In this document: piece by piece, positions 28,288 to 36,070 of the stretch
Numbering within the stretch: the stretch's first letter is position 1
Layout of the letters: each line of letters begins with the position of its first letter
Assembly (NCBI RefSeq): GCF_024169245.1
Contig: NZ_JALJWP010000001.1
Span: forward strand, 4,899,501-4,963,500
Source of the DNA: Pseudomonas koreensis
GTDB taxonomy: Bacteria > Pseudomonadota > Gammaproteobacteria > Pseudomonadales > Pseudomonadaceae
DNA: 64,000 bases
Direction of reading: 5' to 3'
Program-made: the position numbers and the translations under genes
Notes under the pieces: generated by a model
Seen by the model: only the letters and a program-made list of their open reading frames with translations
What the model was told of the DNA's origin: nothing
The model's database searches: none

Positions 28288-29400
28288 CTAATCGTTGGTC
28301 AGCTTGCCGGTACGAAACGGCACCCGCCCCGCCACTTTCGCCTGCCAGATCCCCGGTTCGGTATAACGCCCGCGATCAAGCGCGAACAGCACCCCGCTGG
28401 TGCCGGCGCGCACGGTGGTCACGCGATCCTGCAATGGATCAACCACCTCGAACAGCGCATCGCCCTGCTCTACCCATTCACCGGCATTGCGCAGGAAACT
28501 GACCACGCCGTGGTGCGGGGCGAACAGGTATTCAGTGCCTTCGAACGGCAGACCTTCACAACATTCGCTCGGCGCCGCCGGCCAGTCGCCGCTGATGAAA
28601 CCCTGCTCGGCGAGAAAGCCCAGAATCGCTTCGCAATTGGCCTGAGCCTGATCGACGCGGGTGTCGCCCATGCTGCCCAGTTCCAGCGTGGTTGCCAGGT
28701 TCGCCGCCGGAATCGCTGCGTCCGGGAATGCTTTAGCCAGACGCAACCAAGGCGTCGAGCAGGACTCATCGAACGAGCTGCCGCCGGAATCTTCGCAAAG
28801 CAATGCCACACCCGCCTTCAGCCGCGCCGCCAGCGATTGCCACTGCGGCCAGTGTTGCGGCAGCGCGTACAAATGAATCGCAGCGTCGAAGTCGCAATGC
28901 AGATCGAGGGTGATGTCGGCGTCGCAGGCGTGGCGCAGCAACAAGCGGTGCAAGGCTTCCAGTTGAGATTTGGCTGCCGGCAACTCGTCAAAGACCTGAG
29001 CCATGGCCTCGCGGATCAGCATGACATTCGCCTCGGCATCCGCACCCAGCCGCTCGCCTGCCAGCGCTGCCACCGGGGCGCTGAGTTCGACGAATGCGCG
29101 ATTGAAATTCTTGCCGCTGCCCAGTTCGAAGCGGCCCATGTGATTGCCTTGCAGATGCTGATCCAAGCCAATCGGATTGGCCACCGGCACCAGTTCGATG
29201 ACGCCCTGCAAGCGGCCCTGCTGTTCCAGCTCGTTCAGGCGCAGCTTGAGCTCCCATGCGGTGCGCATGCCCGGCAGCTCGTCGGCATGCAGGCTGGCCT
29301 GGATGTACACCTTGCGGCTGCCGGCGCCGTAGCGGAACACGCTGAGAGAGCGCTCGCTACCCAAGTGGCTCCAGGGCAGAACGTGGTCGATGCGTTGCAT
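28288..29400 (-). CDS. succinylglutamate desuccinylase/aspartoacylase-family deacylase (AotO-like)
   Basis: A 370-residue zinc carboxypeptidase-fold protein. Zinc ligands H38 and E41 in SLHADELPG, and His in the DLHCDFDAA segment near residue 167; the catalytic Glu would be the TLELGSMGD segment near 240. The C-terminal domain is a beta-barrel (FLRNAGEWVEQGDALFEVVDP), as in AstE relatives. Length and type match AotO of the P. aeruginosa arginine/ornithine uptake operon. Next upstream is a cationic amino-acid binding protein, also as in aot, but the permease and ATPase genes are absent here. Substrate is unknown. Confidence 0.82.
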   Translation of the reverse strand: MQRIDHVLPWSHLGSERSLSVFRYGAGSRKVYIQASLHADELPGMRTAWELKLRLNELEQQGRLQGVIELVPVANPIGLDQHLQGNHMGRFELGSGKNFNRAFVELSAPVAALAGERLGADAEANVMLIREAMAQVFDELPAAKSQLEALHRLLLRHACDADITLDLHCDFDAAIHLYALPQHWPQWQSLAARLKAGVALLCEDSGGSSFDESCSTPWLRLAKAFPDAAIPAANLATTLELGSMGDTRVDQAQANCEAILGFLAEQGFISGDWPAAPSECCEGLPFEGTEYLFAPHHGVVSFLRNAGEWVEQGDALFEVVDPLQDRVTTVRAGTSGVLFALDRGRYTEPGIWQAKVAGRVPFRTGKLTND

Positions 29401-29432
29401 GGGAAATTCCTCGATATCTGGATCACACAGAT

Positions 29433-29532
29433 CCCCTGTAGGAGTGAGCCTGCTCGCGATAGCGGTGTGTCATTCAATGATTATGTCGGCTGACACACCG
29501 CTATCGCGAGCAGGCTCACTCCTACAGGGGGC
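29433..29532. repeat. REPIN (TGTAGGAGTGAGCCTGCTCGCGATAGCGGTGTG family)
   Basis: Two long inverse arms (each about 35 bp including ATAGCGGTGTGTCA) with a short centre. It separates the binding-protein gene from the deacylase gene. Confidence 0.92.
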
Positions 29533-29551
29533 TGGGTAGATTTAGAGTGCA

Positions 29552-29589
29552 AAAAAAATGGCCACCGCGCAAACGGGGCCACTTTTTCT
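29552..29589 (-). terminator. terminator of the amino-acid binding protein gene
   Basis: On the minus strand AAAGTGGCC and GGCCATTTT pair around a 13-base loop, followed by an uninterrupted T run. It begins 10 bp after the stop codon at 29599. Confidence 0.75.
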
Positions 29590-29598
29590 TACGCCGTA

Positions 29599-30378
29599 TT
29601 AATGGCCGTATACATCAAAGTCGAAGTACTTGTCCTGGACTTTTTTGTACTCGCCATTGGCGCGGATTTCGGTGATGGCCTTGTTGAACTGCTCAGCCAG
29701 TGCGGTATCGCCCTTGCGCACGGCAATGCCGGCACCGCCGCCGAAGTACTTGGCGTCTTCGTAGGTCGGGCCGACGAATTCGAAGCCTTTGCCGGCGTCG
29801 GTTTTGAGGAAACCGTCGCTGAGGTTGACCGAGTCGGCGAGCATCGCGTCAATACGCCCGGACACCATGTCGAGGTTGGCTTCCTGCTGCGAGCCGTAGC
29901 GCACCAGTTCAATACCGGCCGGAACGAGCACTTCGGTGGCGTAGCGGTCATGGGTACTGGCGCGCAGCACGCCGACTTTCTTGCCCTTGAGTTCGGTCAG
30001 CGGGTCTTTGACGCCGGAGCCTTCCTTCATCACGAAGCGTGCCGGGGTGTGGTAGTACTTGATGGTGAAGTCGACGTTCTTTTTGCGATCGTCAGTGATG
30101 GTCATCGACGACAGAATCGCGTCGATCTTCTTCACTTTGAGTGCCGGGATCAGGCCATCGAACTCTTGCTCGACCCACGTGCATTTAACCTTCATCTGCG
30201 CACACAGCGCATCGCCGATGTCGACGTCAAAACCGGTGAGTTTGCCGTCAGGGGTTTTCATCGAGAATGGCGGGTAACCGGCTTCGATGCCGATGCGGAT
30301 CGGCTTGGCGTCTTCGGCCACAGCGGTCAGGGACAACATCGACAGTGCCAGGGCACCGAACATCACTAGCTTTTTCAT
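29599..30378 (-). CDS. cationic amino-acid ABC transporter substrate-binding protein (ArgT/HisJ/AotJ type)
   Basis: A 259-residue periplasmic binding protein with a signal peptide ([14 protein letters not shown], cleavage near residue 22). The SBP_bac_3 fold is clear: [74 protein letters not shown], and Cys pairs typical of lysine/arginine/ornithine binders (CAQMKVKC). GGGAG precedes the ATG by 7 bp. No permease or ATPase gene adjoins, so it would have to dock with a transporter encoded elsewhere. A strong hairpin lies 150 bp upstream. Confidence 0.9.
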   Translation of the reverse strand: MKKLVMFGALALSMLSLTAVAEDAKPIRIGIEAGYPPFSMKTPDGKLTGFDVDIGDALCAQMKVKCTWVEQEFDGLIPALKVKKIDAILSSMTITDDRKKNVDFTIKYYHTPARFVMKEGSGVKDPLTELKGKKVGVLRASTHDRYATEVLVPAGIELVRYGSQQEANLDMVSGRIDAMLADSVNLSDGFLKTDAGKGFEFVGPTYEDAKYFGGGAGIAVRKGDTALAEQFNKAITEIRANGEYKKVQDKYFDFDVYGH

Positions 30379-30527
30379 TTATTACTCCCGTGCGGAGGCT
30401 TTTATTGGCAGCTTTCGATTCAGCATTCGGTCATGGCGTTCTAACGGCAAAAACCGAAGTGGCCGGCAGTCTATGGCGGCGCGCACGGGGGCAATTGTTT
30501 TTAAGCGACAAATACTTACAGAACATC

Positions 30528-30561
30528 GGCGCACGCATTGACGAGAGTCAACGCGTGCGCC
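30528..30561. other. 15-bp hairpin with GAGA loop
   Basis: Arms GGCGCACGCATTGAC and GTCAACGCGTGCGCC pair at 14 of 15 positions around GAGA (plus strand). No T run follows on either strand, so it is not an ordinary terminator. It lies in the 335-bp gap upstream of the binding-protein gene and differs from the REP families here. Function unknown; nothing else stands out in this gap besides the repeat at 30616. Confidence 0.7.
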
Positions 30562-30615
30562 GTGGTGGTGCGGAGGCTGTAGGACAAGCCTGCTTTCAGA
30601 GCAAAAAACACTGAT

Positions 30616-30713
30616 TCCCCCTGTAGGAGCTGCCGAAGGCTGCGATCTTTTGATCTTGTATTTTTGAGATCAAGATCAAAAGATCGCAGCCTCCGGCAGC
30701 TCCTACACAGGGA
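30616..30713. repeat. REP-type inverted pair (CTGTAGGAGCTGCCGAAGGCTGCGATC family)
   Basis: Nearly perfect inverse arms of about 40 bp each, ending one base before the rhodanese stop codon. Confidence 0.92.
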
Positions 30714-31142
30714 TCAGCATTCGCAGGCGACAGGTGTATTGGCGACTGACGCCGCGCTCAGTTCGAAGCCTTCATCCAGCCATCCGGTGACGCCACCGAT
30801 CATCTCCTTGACCGGATAACCCAGCGCCGCCAGTTTCACCGCCGCCTTGTTCGCGCCGTTGCAATGTGGCCCGGCGCAATAGACCACGAACAAAGTGTTT
30901 TTCGGGTAATCGGCCAAGCGATCCGCCGTGAGCAAGCGTGTCGGGATATTGATCGCGCCGGGTACATGGCCGCGCTCGAACGCCAATGGGCCGCGCACGT
31001 CCACCAGAACAAAATCGACCTCGCCGGCCTCGTGGCTGCTGAATACGTCGGAACAATCGGTTTCGAAGGTCAGACGATTGCTGAAATGCATCAGGGCAAT
31101 GGCCGATGGGGCAGCGGGAATTTCGCGAACCAGGCTGATCAT
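30714..31142 (-). CDS. rhodanese-like domain protein
   Basis: A 142-residue single-domain rhodanese. The CH2A segment FVLVDVRGPLAFERGHVPGAINIP and the active-site loop VYCAGPHCNGANKAA, with persulfide-forming Cys in CAGPHC, are recognisable, followed by GYPVKEMIGGVTGWLDEGF. It would bind or transfer sulfane sulfur in the cytoplasm. The C-terminus ends CEC, an additional Cys pair. The start at 31142 (MISLVREI) fits the domain; the longer frame is not needed. It is divergent from the FtrA/GlxA-type regulator, a pairing that recurs in proteobacteria. Confidence 0.9.
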   Translation of the reverse strand: MISLVREIPAAPSAIALMHFSNRLTFETDCSDVFSSHEAGEVDFVLVDVRGPLAFERGHVPGAINIPTRLLTADRLADYPKNTLFVVYCAGPHCNGANKAAVKLAALGYPVKEMIGGVTGWLDEGFELSAASVANTPVACEC

Positions 31143-31240
31143 GTTGTGTTCCTGTGTCTGTGGGGTATGAACAGACTTTATCGAGACGGTGCTTGCCGCT
31201 ACAGTGGCGCGCAAGACACCGACCGGGAGTTTTCCGCCAA

Positions 31241-32215
31241 ATGCTCACTCAGCCCAATCTGGTTGCCATTCTGGCCTACGATGGCCTCTGCACGTTCGAG
31301 TTCGGCATTGCCGTGGAGATCTTCGGCCTGGCCCGGCCGGAGTTTGATTTCCCTTGGTACGCGCATGCGATTGCCGCAGTCGATCAAGGCCCGATGCGCG
31401 CCATGGGTGGAATTCAGGTACTGGCCGATGGCGGCCTGGAACTGCTCGCCGAAGCGCGCACCATCGTCATTCCCGGCTGGCGCGACCGCAACGCCCCGGT
31501 GCCGCCAGCACTGATCGACGCATTACGTCAGGCCCACGGCCGCGGGGCGCGGTTGCTGTCGATCTGCTCTGGCGTGTTCGTCCTTGCAGCCACCGGCCTG
31601 CTCGACGGCCACCGCGCCACCACGCACTGGCGCTACACCAGCGAACTGGCCCAACGTTTTCCGGCCATCGAGGTCGATCCGGGCGTGCTGTATGTCGATG
31701 CAGGCCAACTGATCACCTCCGCCGGCAGCGCGGCCGGCATTGACGCCTGCCTGCATCTGGTGACACGTGACTTCGGCACGCAGGTCGCCAACGCCGTCGC
31801 GCGGCGCCTGGTCATGTCGCCGCAACGCACCGGCGGCCAGGCCCAATTTATCCCCACCCCGGTCAGCCCGACACCACGCAGCGATTTATCGCGAGTCATG
31901 CAATGGGCCCGCGAACGCCTGCACGAACCGCTGGAAGTCCGCGATCTGGCCAGCGAAGCAGCAATGAGCGAGCGCACGTTCCTGCGGCGCTTCACTGAAG
32001 CCAACGGCCAATCGCCGAAAGCCTGGCTGCAACATGAACGCCTGGCGCGAGCGCGGGAGTTGCTGGAAAGCACCCACCAACACACCGAGCAGATCGCCCA
32101 GCGCTGCGGCTATCGATCGGTGGAGAGTTTTCGCGTGGCGTTTCGCAGCGTGGTGGGCGTGCCGCCGTCGGTTTATCGGGAGCGGTTTGGGCGGGAGGGT
32201 AAGGCGATCTGTTGA
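31241..32215 (+). CDS. ftrA: GlxA/FtrA-type AraC-family regulator with DJ-1/PfpI domain
   Basis: A 324-residue regulator. Residues 5-190 form a DJ-1/PfpI-type domain with the nucleophile-elbow Cys in LLSICSGVFVLAATGLLDGHRATTHW. Residues 215-315 form a double-HTH AraC domain (EPLEVRDLASEAAMSERTFLRRFTEANGQSP, then IAQRCGYRSVESFRVAFRSVVGVPPSVYR). It acts as an activator in the cytoplasm. The rhodanese gene divergent to it is the natural target. The ATG at 31241 is chosen since the domain starts at once (NLVAILAYDGL). FtrA naming is based on the rhodanese neighbour. Confidence 0.87.
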   Translation: MLTQPNLVAILAYDGLCTFEFGIAVEIFGLARPEFDFPWYAHAIAAVDQGPMRAMGGIQVLADGGLELLAEARTIVIPGWRDRNAPVPPALIDALRQAHGRGARLLSICSGVFVLAATGLLDGHRATTHWRYTSELAQRFPAIEVDPGVLYVDAGQLITSAGSAAGIDACLHLVTRDFGTQVANAVARRLVMSPQRTGGQAQFIPTPVSPTPRSDLSRVMQWARERLHEPLEVRDLASEAAMSERTFLRRFTEANGQSPKAWLQHERLARARELLESTHQHTEQIAQRCGYRSVESFRVAFRSVVGVPPSVYRERFGREGKAIC

Positions 32216-32344
32216 CCTGTCTGGCAATGGATTTGATCTTTTTATAGTCCTAACAACTGCAACACTTTCAGACGTGTCCTACATCCATCACTCCGTCGTT
32301 GCTTTAGCGTCCGCTTCGTTTTTTAACAGCGGACAAGGACGCTC

Positions 32345-33565
32345 ATGGCTCGCAAGAAAGACATCCCCCGGGTCCAAAACCTGCCAGAGGGAGACGGACA
32401 CCACATCACCACCCGCTACATGACTGCCAGCGAACTTGCTGAGCGCGAGGCCGCGCATGGCGCTTATGAAGACATGCTGGCGCGGCAGCAGGCCCATGAA
32501 GACCGACTTCGCAACCAGGTCATACAGCAACAGCAAAGTATAAGCGGCTGTGTGTTTGTGAAAAGTTGCAAGCTGCCGGAAGGTGTTATCAATGATGCCA
32601 ATCCATCCGGATTTATACCGGTTGGGAAAATTTCGGATTATGGAACGCTGTCCTTGCTAGCGGGGCGTGAGCGTGACTCGGCCGGGAATATCTCACTAAA
32701 GGCTGTTGGCGCCACCAATCTCCATGCATCCATCGGAGCTTTTGCTCTCGGCAGCTCTGGCAGTCTGAGCGCCAGTACTGCGGCCTCAAGTAGCACAAGC
32801 CTGGCTACCGGCGGTGTCGTCGCAGGCGGGTTGCTCGGATTGGTTGCGCTGCTGTGGCCATCGACGCTCGCCGATAGCGCTCTATATACAGAGGAGCAGC
32901 TACAGTCGCTTGAGACGGCTCGGACTCGGGTTCGATTGCATGTGGAACAGCAGCCCGACGGCACGGTGAAAGGATACGGATACAACACTCAAACGCGCAG
33001 CGATTGGGAAATGATTCCTGTCGTCCAGTTCGTCAAGCAAGGCGCCTCGTACGTCGCAGATTTTGGCAATGGGTCGACCCTACTCTGGACTCCCTCAGTA
33101 GACTCGTCACGCGGATCGGCAATTCCGCCGCTGGAAAGTGCGCCGCAGGTTCCCCATATCTGGGTATACCCGCCGACCGAGCAGGCGGACAAAATCATTG
33201 TCAATCCGGTTTACCCGCCTGAATACCAAGACTTTATTCTGGTCTTTCCGGCTGACTCCGGAGTACAGCCTCTATACGTTGTGCTTTCAAGACCTGCTCT
33301 TGGCGGTGATATCAAATATCACCGGCCTCCCGTTTCTCTCCCAGCATACCCGGATACCTATCCCGTCAAATCCAAAAGCAGTGTTCAAGGTGGTGGCGGC
33401 AAGCGCAGCAGATGGAAAGACAAGAAAGGTCGAATCTATGAATGGGATAGCAAAACAGGCGCTATAGAACTCTATAACAAGCAAGGCAAACATTTAGGTG
33501 AGTTCAATCATGAAACGGGCGAGCAAATTGATCCTGCCGATCCTGAGCGATGGACTCCAAAGTGA
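32345..33565 (+). CDS. S-type bacteriocin with colicin E3-like rRNase domain
   Basis: A 406-residue toxin. The N-terminus is polar and helical (residues 25-70), then a Ser/Ala/Gly-rich hydrophobic patch (125-175), a pyocin-S-type translocation region (about 190-335, with WVYPPTEQADKIIVNP and FILVFPADSGVQPLYVVLSRP), a Gly linker (GGGGKRSRW), and a C-terminal colicin E3-type 16S-rRNA nuclease (348-406). Of the E3 catalytic set, D368, E375 and R402 are kept; the position of E3 His513 is T371. It is much shorter than common S-pyocins, with no obvious receptor-binding domain. The gene is visibly GC-poorer than its neighbours, suggesting transfer. Immunity genes follow. Confidence 0.9.
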   Translation: MARKKDIPRVQNLPEGDGHHITTRYMTASELAEREAAHGAYEDMLARQQAHEDRLRNQVIQQQQSISGCVFVKSCKLPEGVINDANPSGFIPVGKISDYGTLSLLAGRERDSAGNISLKAVGATNLHASIGAFALGSSGSLSASTAASSSTSLATGGVVAGGLLGLVALLWPSTLADSALYTEEQLQSLETARTRVRLHVEQQPDGTVKGYGYNTQTRSDWEMIPVVQFVKQGASYVADFGNGSTLLWTPSVDSSRGSAIPPLESAPQVPHIWVYPPTEQADKIIVNPVYPPEYQDFILVFPADSGVQPLYVVLSRPALGGDIKYHRPPVSLPAYPDTYPVKSKSSVQGGGGKRSRWKDKKGRIYEWDSKTGAIELYNKQGKHLGEFNHETGEQIDPADPERWTPK

Positions 33566-33579
33566 AGAGGAACCAAGAT

Positions 33580-33819
33580 ATGTTTTTATGGATTAGTGGC
33601 TTTTTACCAGACGATAGCGAAGACGATACGCTGAAATTCGATCTGACAGTCGACTCGGAATTTGAACTTCCGATATTGACTGTAATGGGTTGGCCAGAAC
33701 TTAGCCTAAGCCCGGACGGAGAATGGCTGATGACTGCGGATCAAGCTAACCAAATCAGCGAAATAGTAGGAGAGCAATTGCCTAAGGAGCTGGATTTGTA
33801 CATCGGCGTTAGGGGCTAA
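33580..33819 (+). CDS. immunity protein for the E3-type bacteriocin (pyocin S6-type)
   Basis: A 79-residue acidic protein (MFLWISGFLPDDSEDDTLKF start, ending ELDLYIGVRG). Size, charge and position straight after the toxin identify it as the immunity protein that covers the ribonuclease domain. It looks like the pyocin S6-type immunity family rather than classical colicin Im3. The ATG at 33580 has AAGAGGAA 7 bp upstream; an in-frame ATG at 33550, overlapping the toxin gene, has no such site. It must be made by producer cells to protect their ribosomes. Confidence 0.82.
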   Translation: MFLWISGFLPDDSEDDTLKFDLTVDSEFELPILTVMGWPELSLSPDGEWLMTADQANQISEIVGEQLPKELDLYIGVRG

Positions 33820-33827
33820 CGCAGACG

Positions 33828-34190
33828 ATGAACCTTATCTACCAAGATTTATGCATTTCCCACGACGCGGCGATGGCACACCTTGCAAGTGGCGTCGCCG
33901 AAAATGTGGTAACGGGCTTAGTGTCGATTGGTATGAGCGAAGAAGATCCAGTGTGGGCGCAGGCGATCTGCCTCCAATACCTCTCCAGCAAAACCGAGGC
34001 GATTGCTGCATCTGCCATCACCGCCTTGGGCCATATCGCTCGTCGCCATGGAAGACTGGATACCGAAACCGTTTTGCCGGCGCTCGAAAACGTAAGGCGT
34101 CGGATACCCTCGTTGCGGGGCATCATTGAGGACACGATTGACGATATAGAGATGTTCACTGAGCATCCGAAGTTGCAAGCGTTTGGATGA
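33828..34190 (+). CDS. HEAT-like small protein in the bacteriocin operon
   Basis: A 120-residue, mostly helical protein with HEAT-type helix pairs: DPVWAQAICLQYLSSKTEAIAASAITALGHIARRHG and ETVLPALENVRRRIPSLRGIIEDTIDDIEMF. It starts 8 bp after the immunity gene, so it is in the same operon, and it shares the low GC of that block. HEAT-like proteins are recurrent immunity proteins of polymorphic toxins, so a second immunity or accessory role is possible. I do not recognise a named family; function is unknown. Confidence 0.75.
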   Translation: MNLIYQDLCISHDAAMAHLASGVAENVVTGLVSIGMSEEDPVWAQAICLQYLSSKTEAIAASAITALGHIARRHGRLDTETVLPALENVRRRIPSLRGIIEDTIDDIEMFTEHPKLQAFG

Positions 34191-34224
34191 GGGTAGCTTC
34201 ATCCAGACGCACGCTCCTCAGACC

Positions 34225-34563
34225 TCAATCCTCCCGCGTCAAAACCTCCAGCAACTCAATTTCAAACACCAGATTCGAATTCGGCGGAATCTTGCCCATG
34301 GTTCGCTCGCCGTACCCCAGGTGCGCCGGCACCCGCAATTTACGTTTGCCGCCGACCTGCATGCCCATCAGGCCCTGATCCCAGCCTTTGATCACGCGGC
34401 CAGTGCCGATCACGCACTGAAACGCTTTGCCTCGGCTCCAGGAGGAGTCGAACTCAGTGCCGTCTTCCAGCCAGCCGGTGTATTGGGTAGTAATCAGTGC
34501 GCCTTTCACCGCGGCTTTGCCCTCGCCCGGTTGCAGGTCGATGATTTGCAGTTCGTCTGTCAT
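34225..34563 (-). CDS. FKBP-type peptidyl-prolyl isomerase
   Basis: A 112-residue single-domain FKBP without a signal peptide, so cytoplasmic. Active-site residues are seen in YTGWLEDGTEFDSSW, VIGTGRVIKGWDQGLMGMQVGGKRKLRVPAHLGYGER and NLVFEIELLEV. It catalyses cis-trans isomerisation of X-Pro bonds. The start is the ATG at 34563 (MTDELQIIDLQPG). It is divergent from the M4 protease gene with a 133-bp gap. Confidence 0.94.
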   Translation of the reverse strand: MTDELQIIDLQPGEGKAAVKGALITTQYTGWLEDGTEFDSSWSRGKAFQCVIGTGRVIKGWDQGLMGMQVGGKRKLRVPAHLGYGERTMGKIPPNSNLVFEIELLEVLTRED

Positions 34564-34696
34564 GTCGTTGGCTCTGTTGAGATTTTTCGCAGGCGGCGTT
34601 TTCGCAGAATCCGGCGTCGATGGCAATCCATGGAACCGAAAACACGCGTCGCCGCTCACATGTGTATCGACATCGTATGACGACAAGGATGCTTTG

Positions 34697-35743
34697 ATGA
34701 CCGACTCTCGATTGCTGCGCAGCTTTATTCCGCCCTACATCCTCAACCGCATCATTGCCCACGGTTCGGAGCCGCAGCGTAGCGCCGCGATGCAGACGCT
34801 CAACCATGTACGCAGCTTGCTACCCAACCCCGGCCGCCCTTCGCAGCCGCCGGCGCGGGCGATTCTGCCGGAGGCGACCAAGCCAGGCCTGGCCCGACGC
34901 AGCGTGCATGATGCGCAGAACAAAATGCTCTTGCCGGGGATGCCGGTGCGCCTCGAGGGCCAGCCGGCGTCGGGCGATCCGGCGGTCGATGAGGCCTACG
35001 ATGCGCTGGGCGCCAGCTATGATTTCTTCTGGAAAGTGCTCGGTCGCGACTCGATCGACAATCAGGGATTCGCCCTGATCGGCAGCGTGCATTACGGCCA
35101 GGGCTACGAAAACGCATTCTGGAACGGCGCGCAGATGGTCTTTGGGGACGGCGATGGCGAAATTTTCCAGCGCTTCACCCGCTCGCTCGACGTCATCGGC
35201 CATGAACTGGCCCACGGCGTCACCGAAAGCGAGGCCGGGCTGATTTATGCCAACCAGTCCGGCGCGCTGAACGAGTCGCTCTCGGACGTGTTCGGTGTGC
35301 TGACCAAGCAATACACCCTCGGGCAAACCGCCGAGCAGGCCGACTGGTTGATCGGCGCCGACCTGCTGATGCCGAAGATCCAGGGCAAGGGCCTGCGCTC
35401 GATGTCGCACCCGGGCACGGCGTATGACGACCCATTGCTGGGCAAGGACCCGCAACCGGATCACATGCGCAAGTTCGTCATCACCAGCGAAGACAATGGT
35501 GGCGTGCACATCAATTCCGGCATTCCCAACCGTGCGTTTTATCTGGCAGCCCGGGCGTTTGGTGGCTTTGCCTGGGAAAAGGCCGGGAAGATCTGGTATG
35601 ACACACTGTGCGATGACCGCTTGAGCCAAGAGGCAACGTTCGACGCGTTCGCAAAATTGACCATCGACCACGCCGCCCAGCGCTTTGGCACCGAAGCAGC
35701 CGACGCAGTGCAGCGAGCCTGGGCACAGGTCGGCATCGAATAA
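34697..35743 (+). CDS. M4 (thermolysin-family) metalloprotease, protealysin-like
   Basis: A 348-residue zinc protease. Zinc site HELAH (H169, E170, H173), third ligand E193 in NESLSD, catalytic His in GGVHINSGIPN near residue 275. It lacks a signal peptide and has the short propeptide of protealysin-type enzymes, including the FIPPYIL motif at residues 10-16. Protealysins are made inside the cell and activated by removal of this propeptide. The next gene, 14 bp on, is probably its inhibitor. Substrates are unknown; roles in interaction with host cells have been proposed for relatives. Confidence 0.93.
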   Translation: MTDSRLLRSFIPPYILNRIIAHGSEPQRSAAMQTLNHVRSLLPNPGRPSQPPARAILPEATKPGLARRSVHDAQNKMLLPGMPVRLEGQPASGDPAVDEAYDALGASYDFFWKVLGRDSIDNQGFALIGSVHYGQGYENAFWNGAQMVFGDGDGEIFQRFTRSLDVIGHELAHGVTESEAGLIYANQSGALNESLSDVFGVLTKQYTLGQTAEQADWLIGADLLMPKIQGKGLRSMSHPGTAYDDPLLGKDPQPDHMRKFVITSEDNGGVHINSGIPNRAFYLAARAFGGFAWEKAGKIWYDTLCDDRLSQEATFDAFAKLTIDHAAQRFGTEAADAVQRAWAQVGIE

Positions 35744-35757
35744 TCCGAGGAGGCTGT

Positions 35758-36069
35758 ATGAAAACGCTACCCGAGCTGGATGACGACTCCGTTTTGCGCG
35801 TATCTCGCCAGGGTGGCGTTGCAGCGACTCACAGCCTGAGCCGCCCACGGGAAATCGAATTCGCGCAATGTGATATCAGTCAGCGCTCAAGGATCTGCTC
35901 AGTGCTCGAGGGCTGCCTGCCTTTGGACAGCAGCGAATCGGGCCGTGGGGATCAGCGCTTCTATCAGATTGAAGTGCGCTATCAGTCCGGGGAAATGGTG
36001 TTGAAGGTGCCGGAGGACCGGGCGCCTGGGGAGTTGGTGAGTCTGTGGGACACGGGAGAGCTGCTCTGA
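35758..36069 (+). CDS. emfourin-like inhibitor of the M4 protease
   Basis: A 103-residue protein without a signal peptide. A strand-rich middle (VLRVSRQGGVAATHS near residues 12-26, then RFYQIEVRYQSGEMVLKVPED) and the C-terminal ELVSLWDTGELL resemble emfourin, the inhibitor co-encoded with protealysins. The 14-bp gap and GAGGAGGCTGT ribosome site show one operon with the protease. The assignment depends on context plus a partial sequence resemblance remembered for the family. Confidence 0.78.
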   Translation: MKTLPELDDDSVLRVSRQGGVAATHSLSRPREIEFAQCDISQRSRICSVLEGCLPLDSSESGRGDQRFYQIEVRYQSGEMVLKVPEDRAPGELVSLWDTGELL

Positions 36070-36070
36070 T

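Noticed and set aside
32257..32271. CTG...CAG before the bacteriocin as a LexA box
   Set aside because: Spacing is 9 bases, not 10, and the interior is not AT-alternating. No PrtN-type P-box was recognised either, so regulation of the toxin is left open.
33550..33819. Immunity protein starting at 33550
   Set aside because: That ATG lies in the toxin gene without a ribosome site; the ATG at 33580 has AAGAGGAA at a suitable distance.
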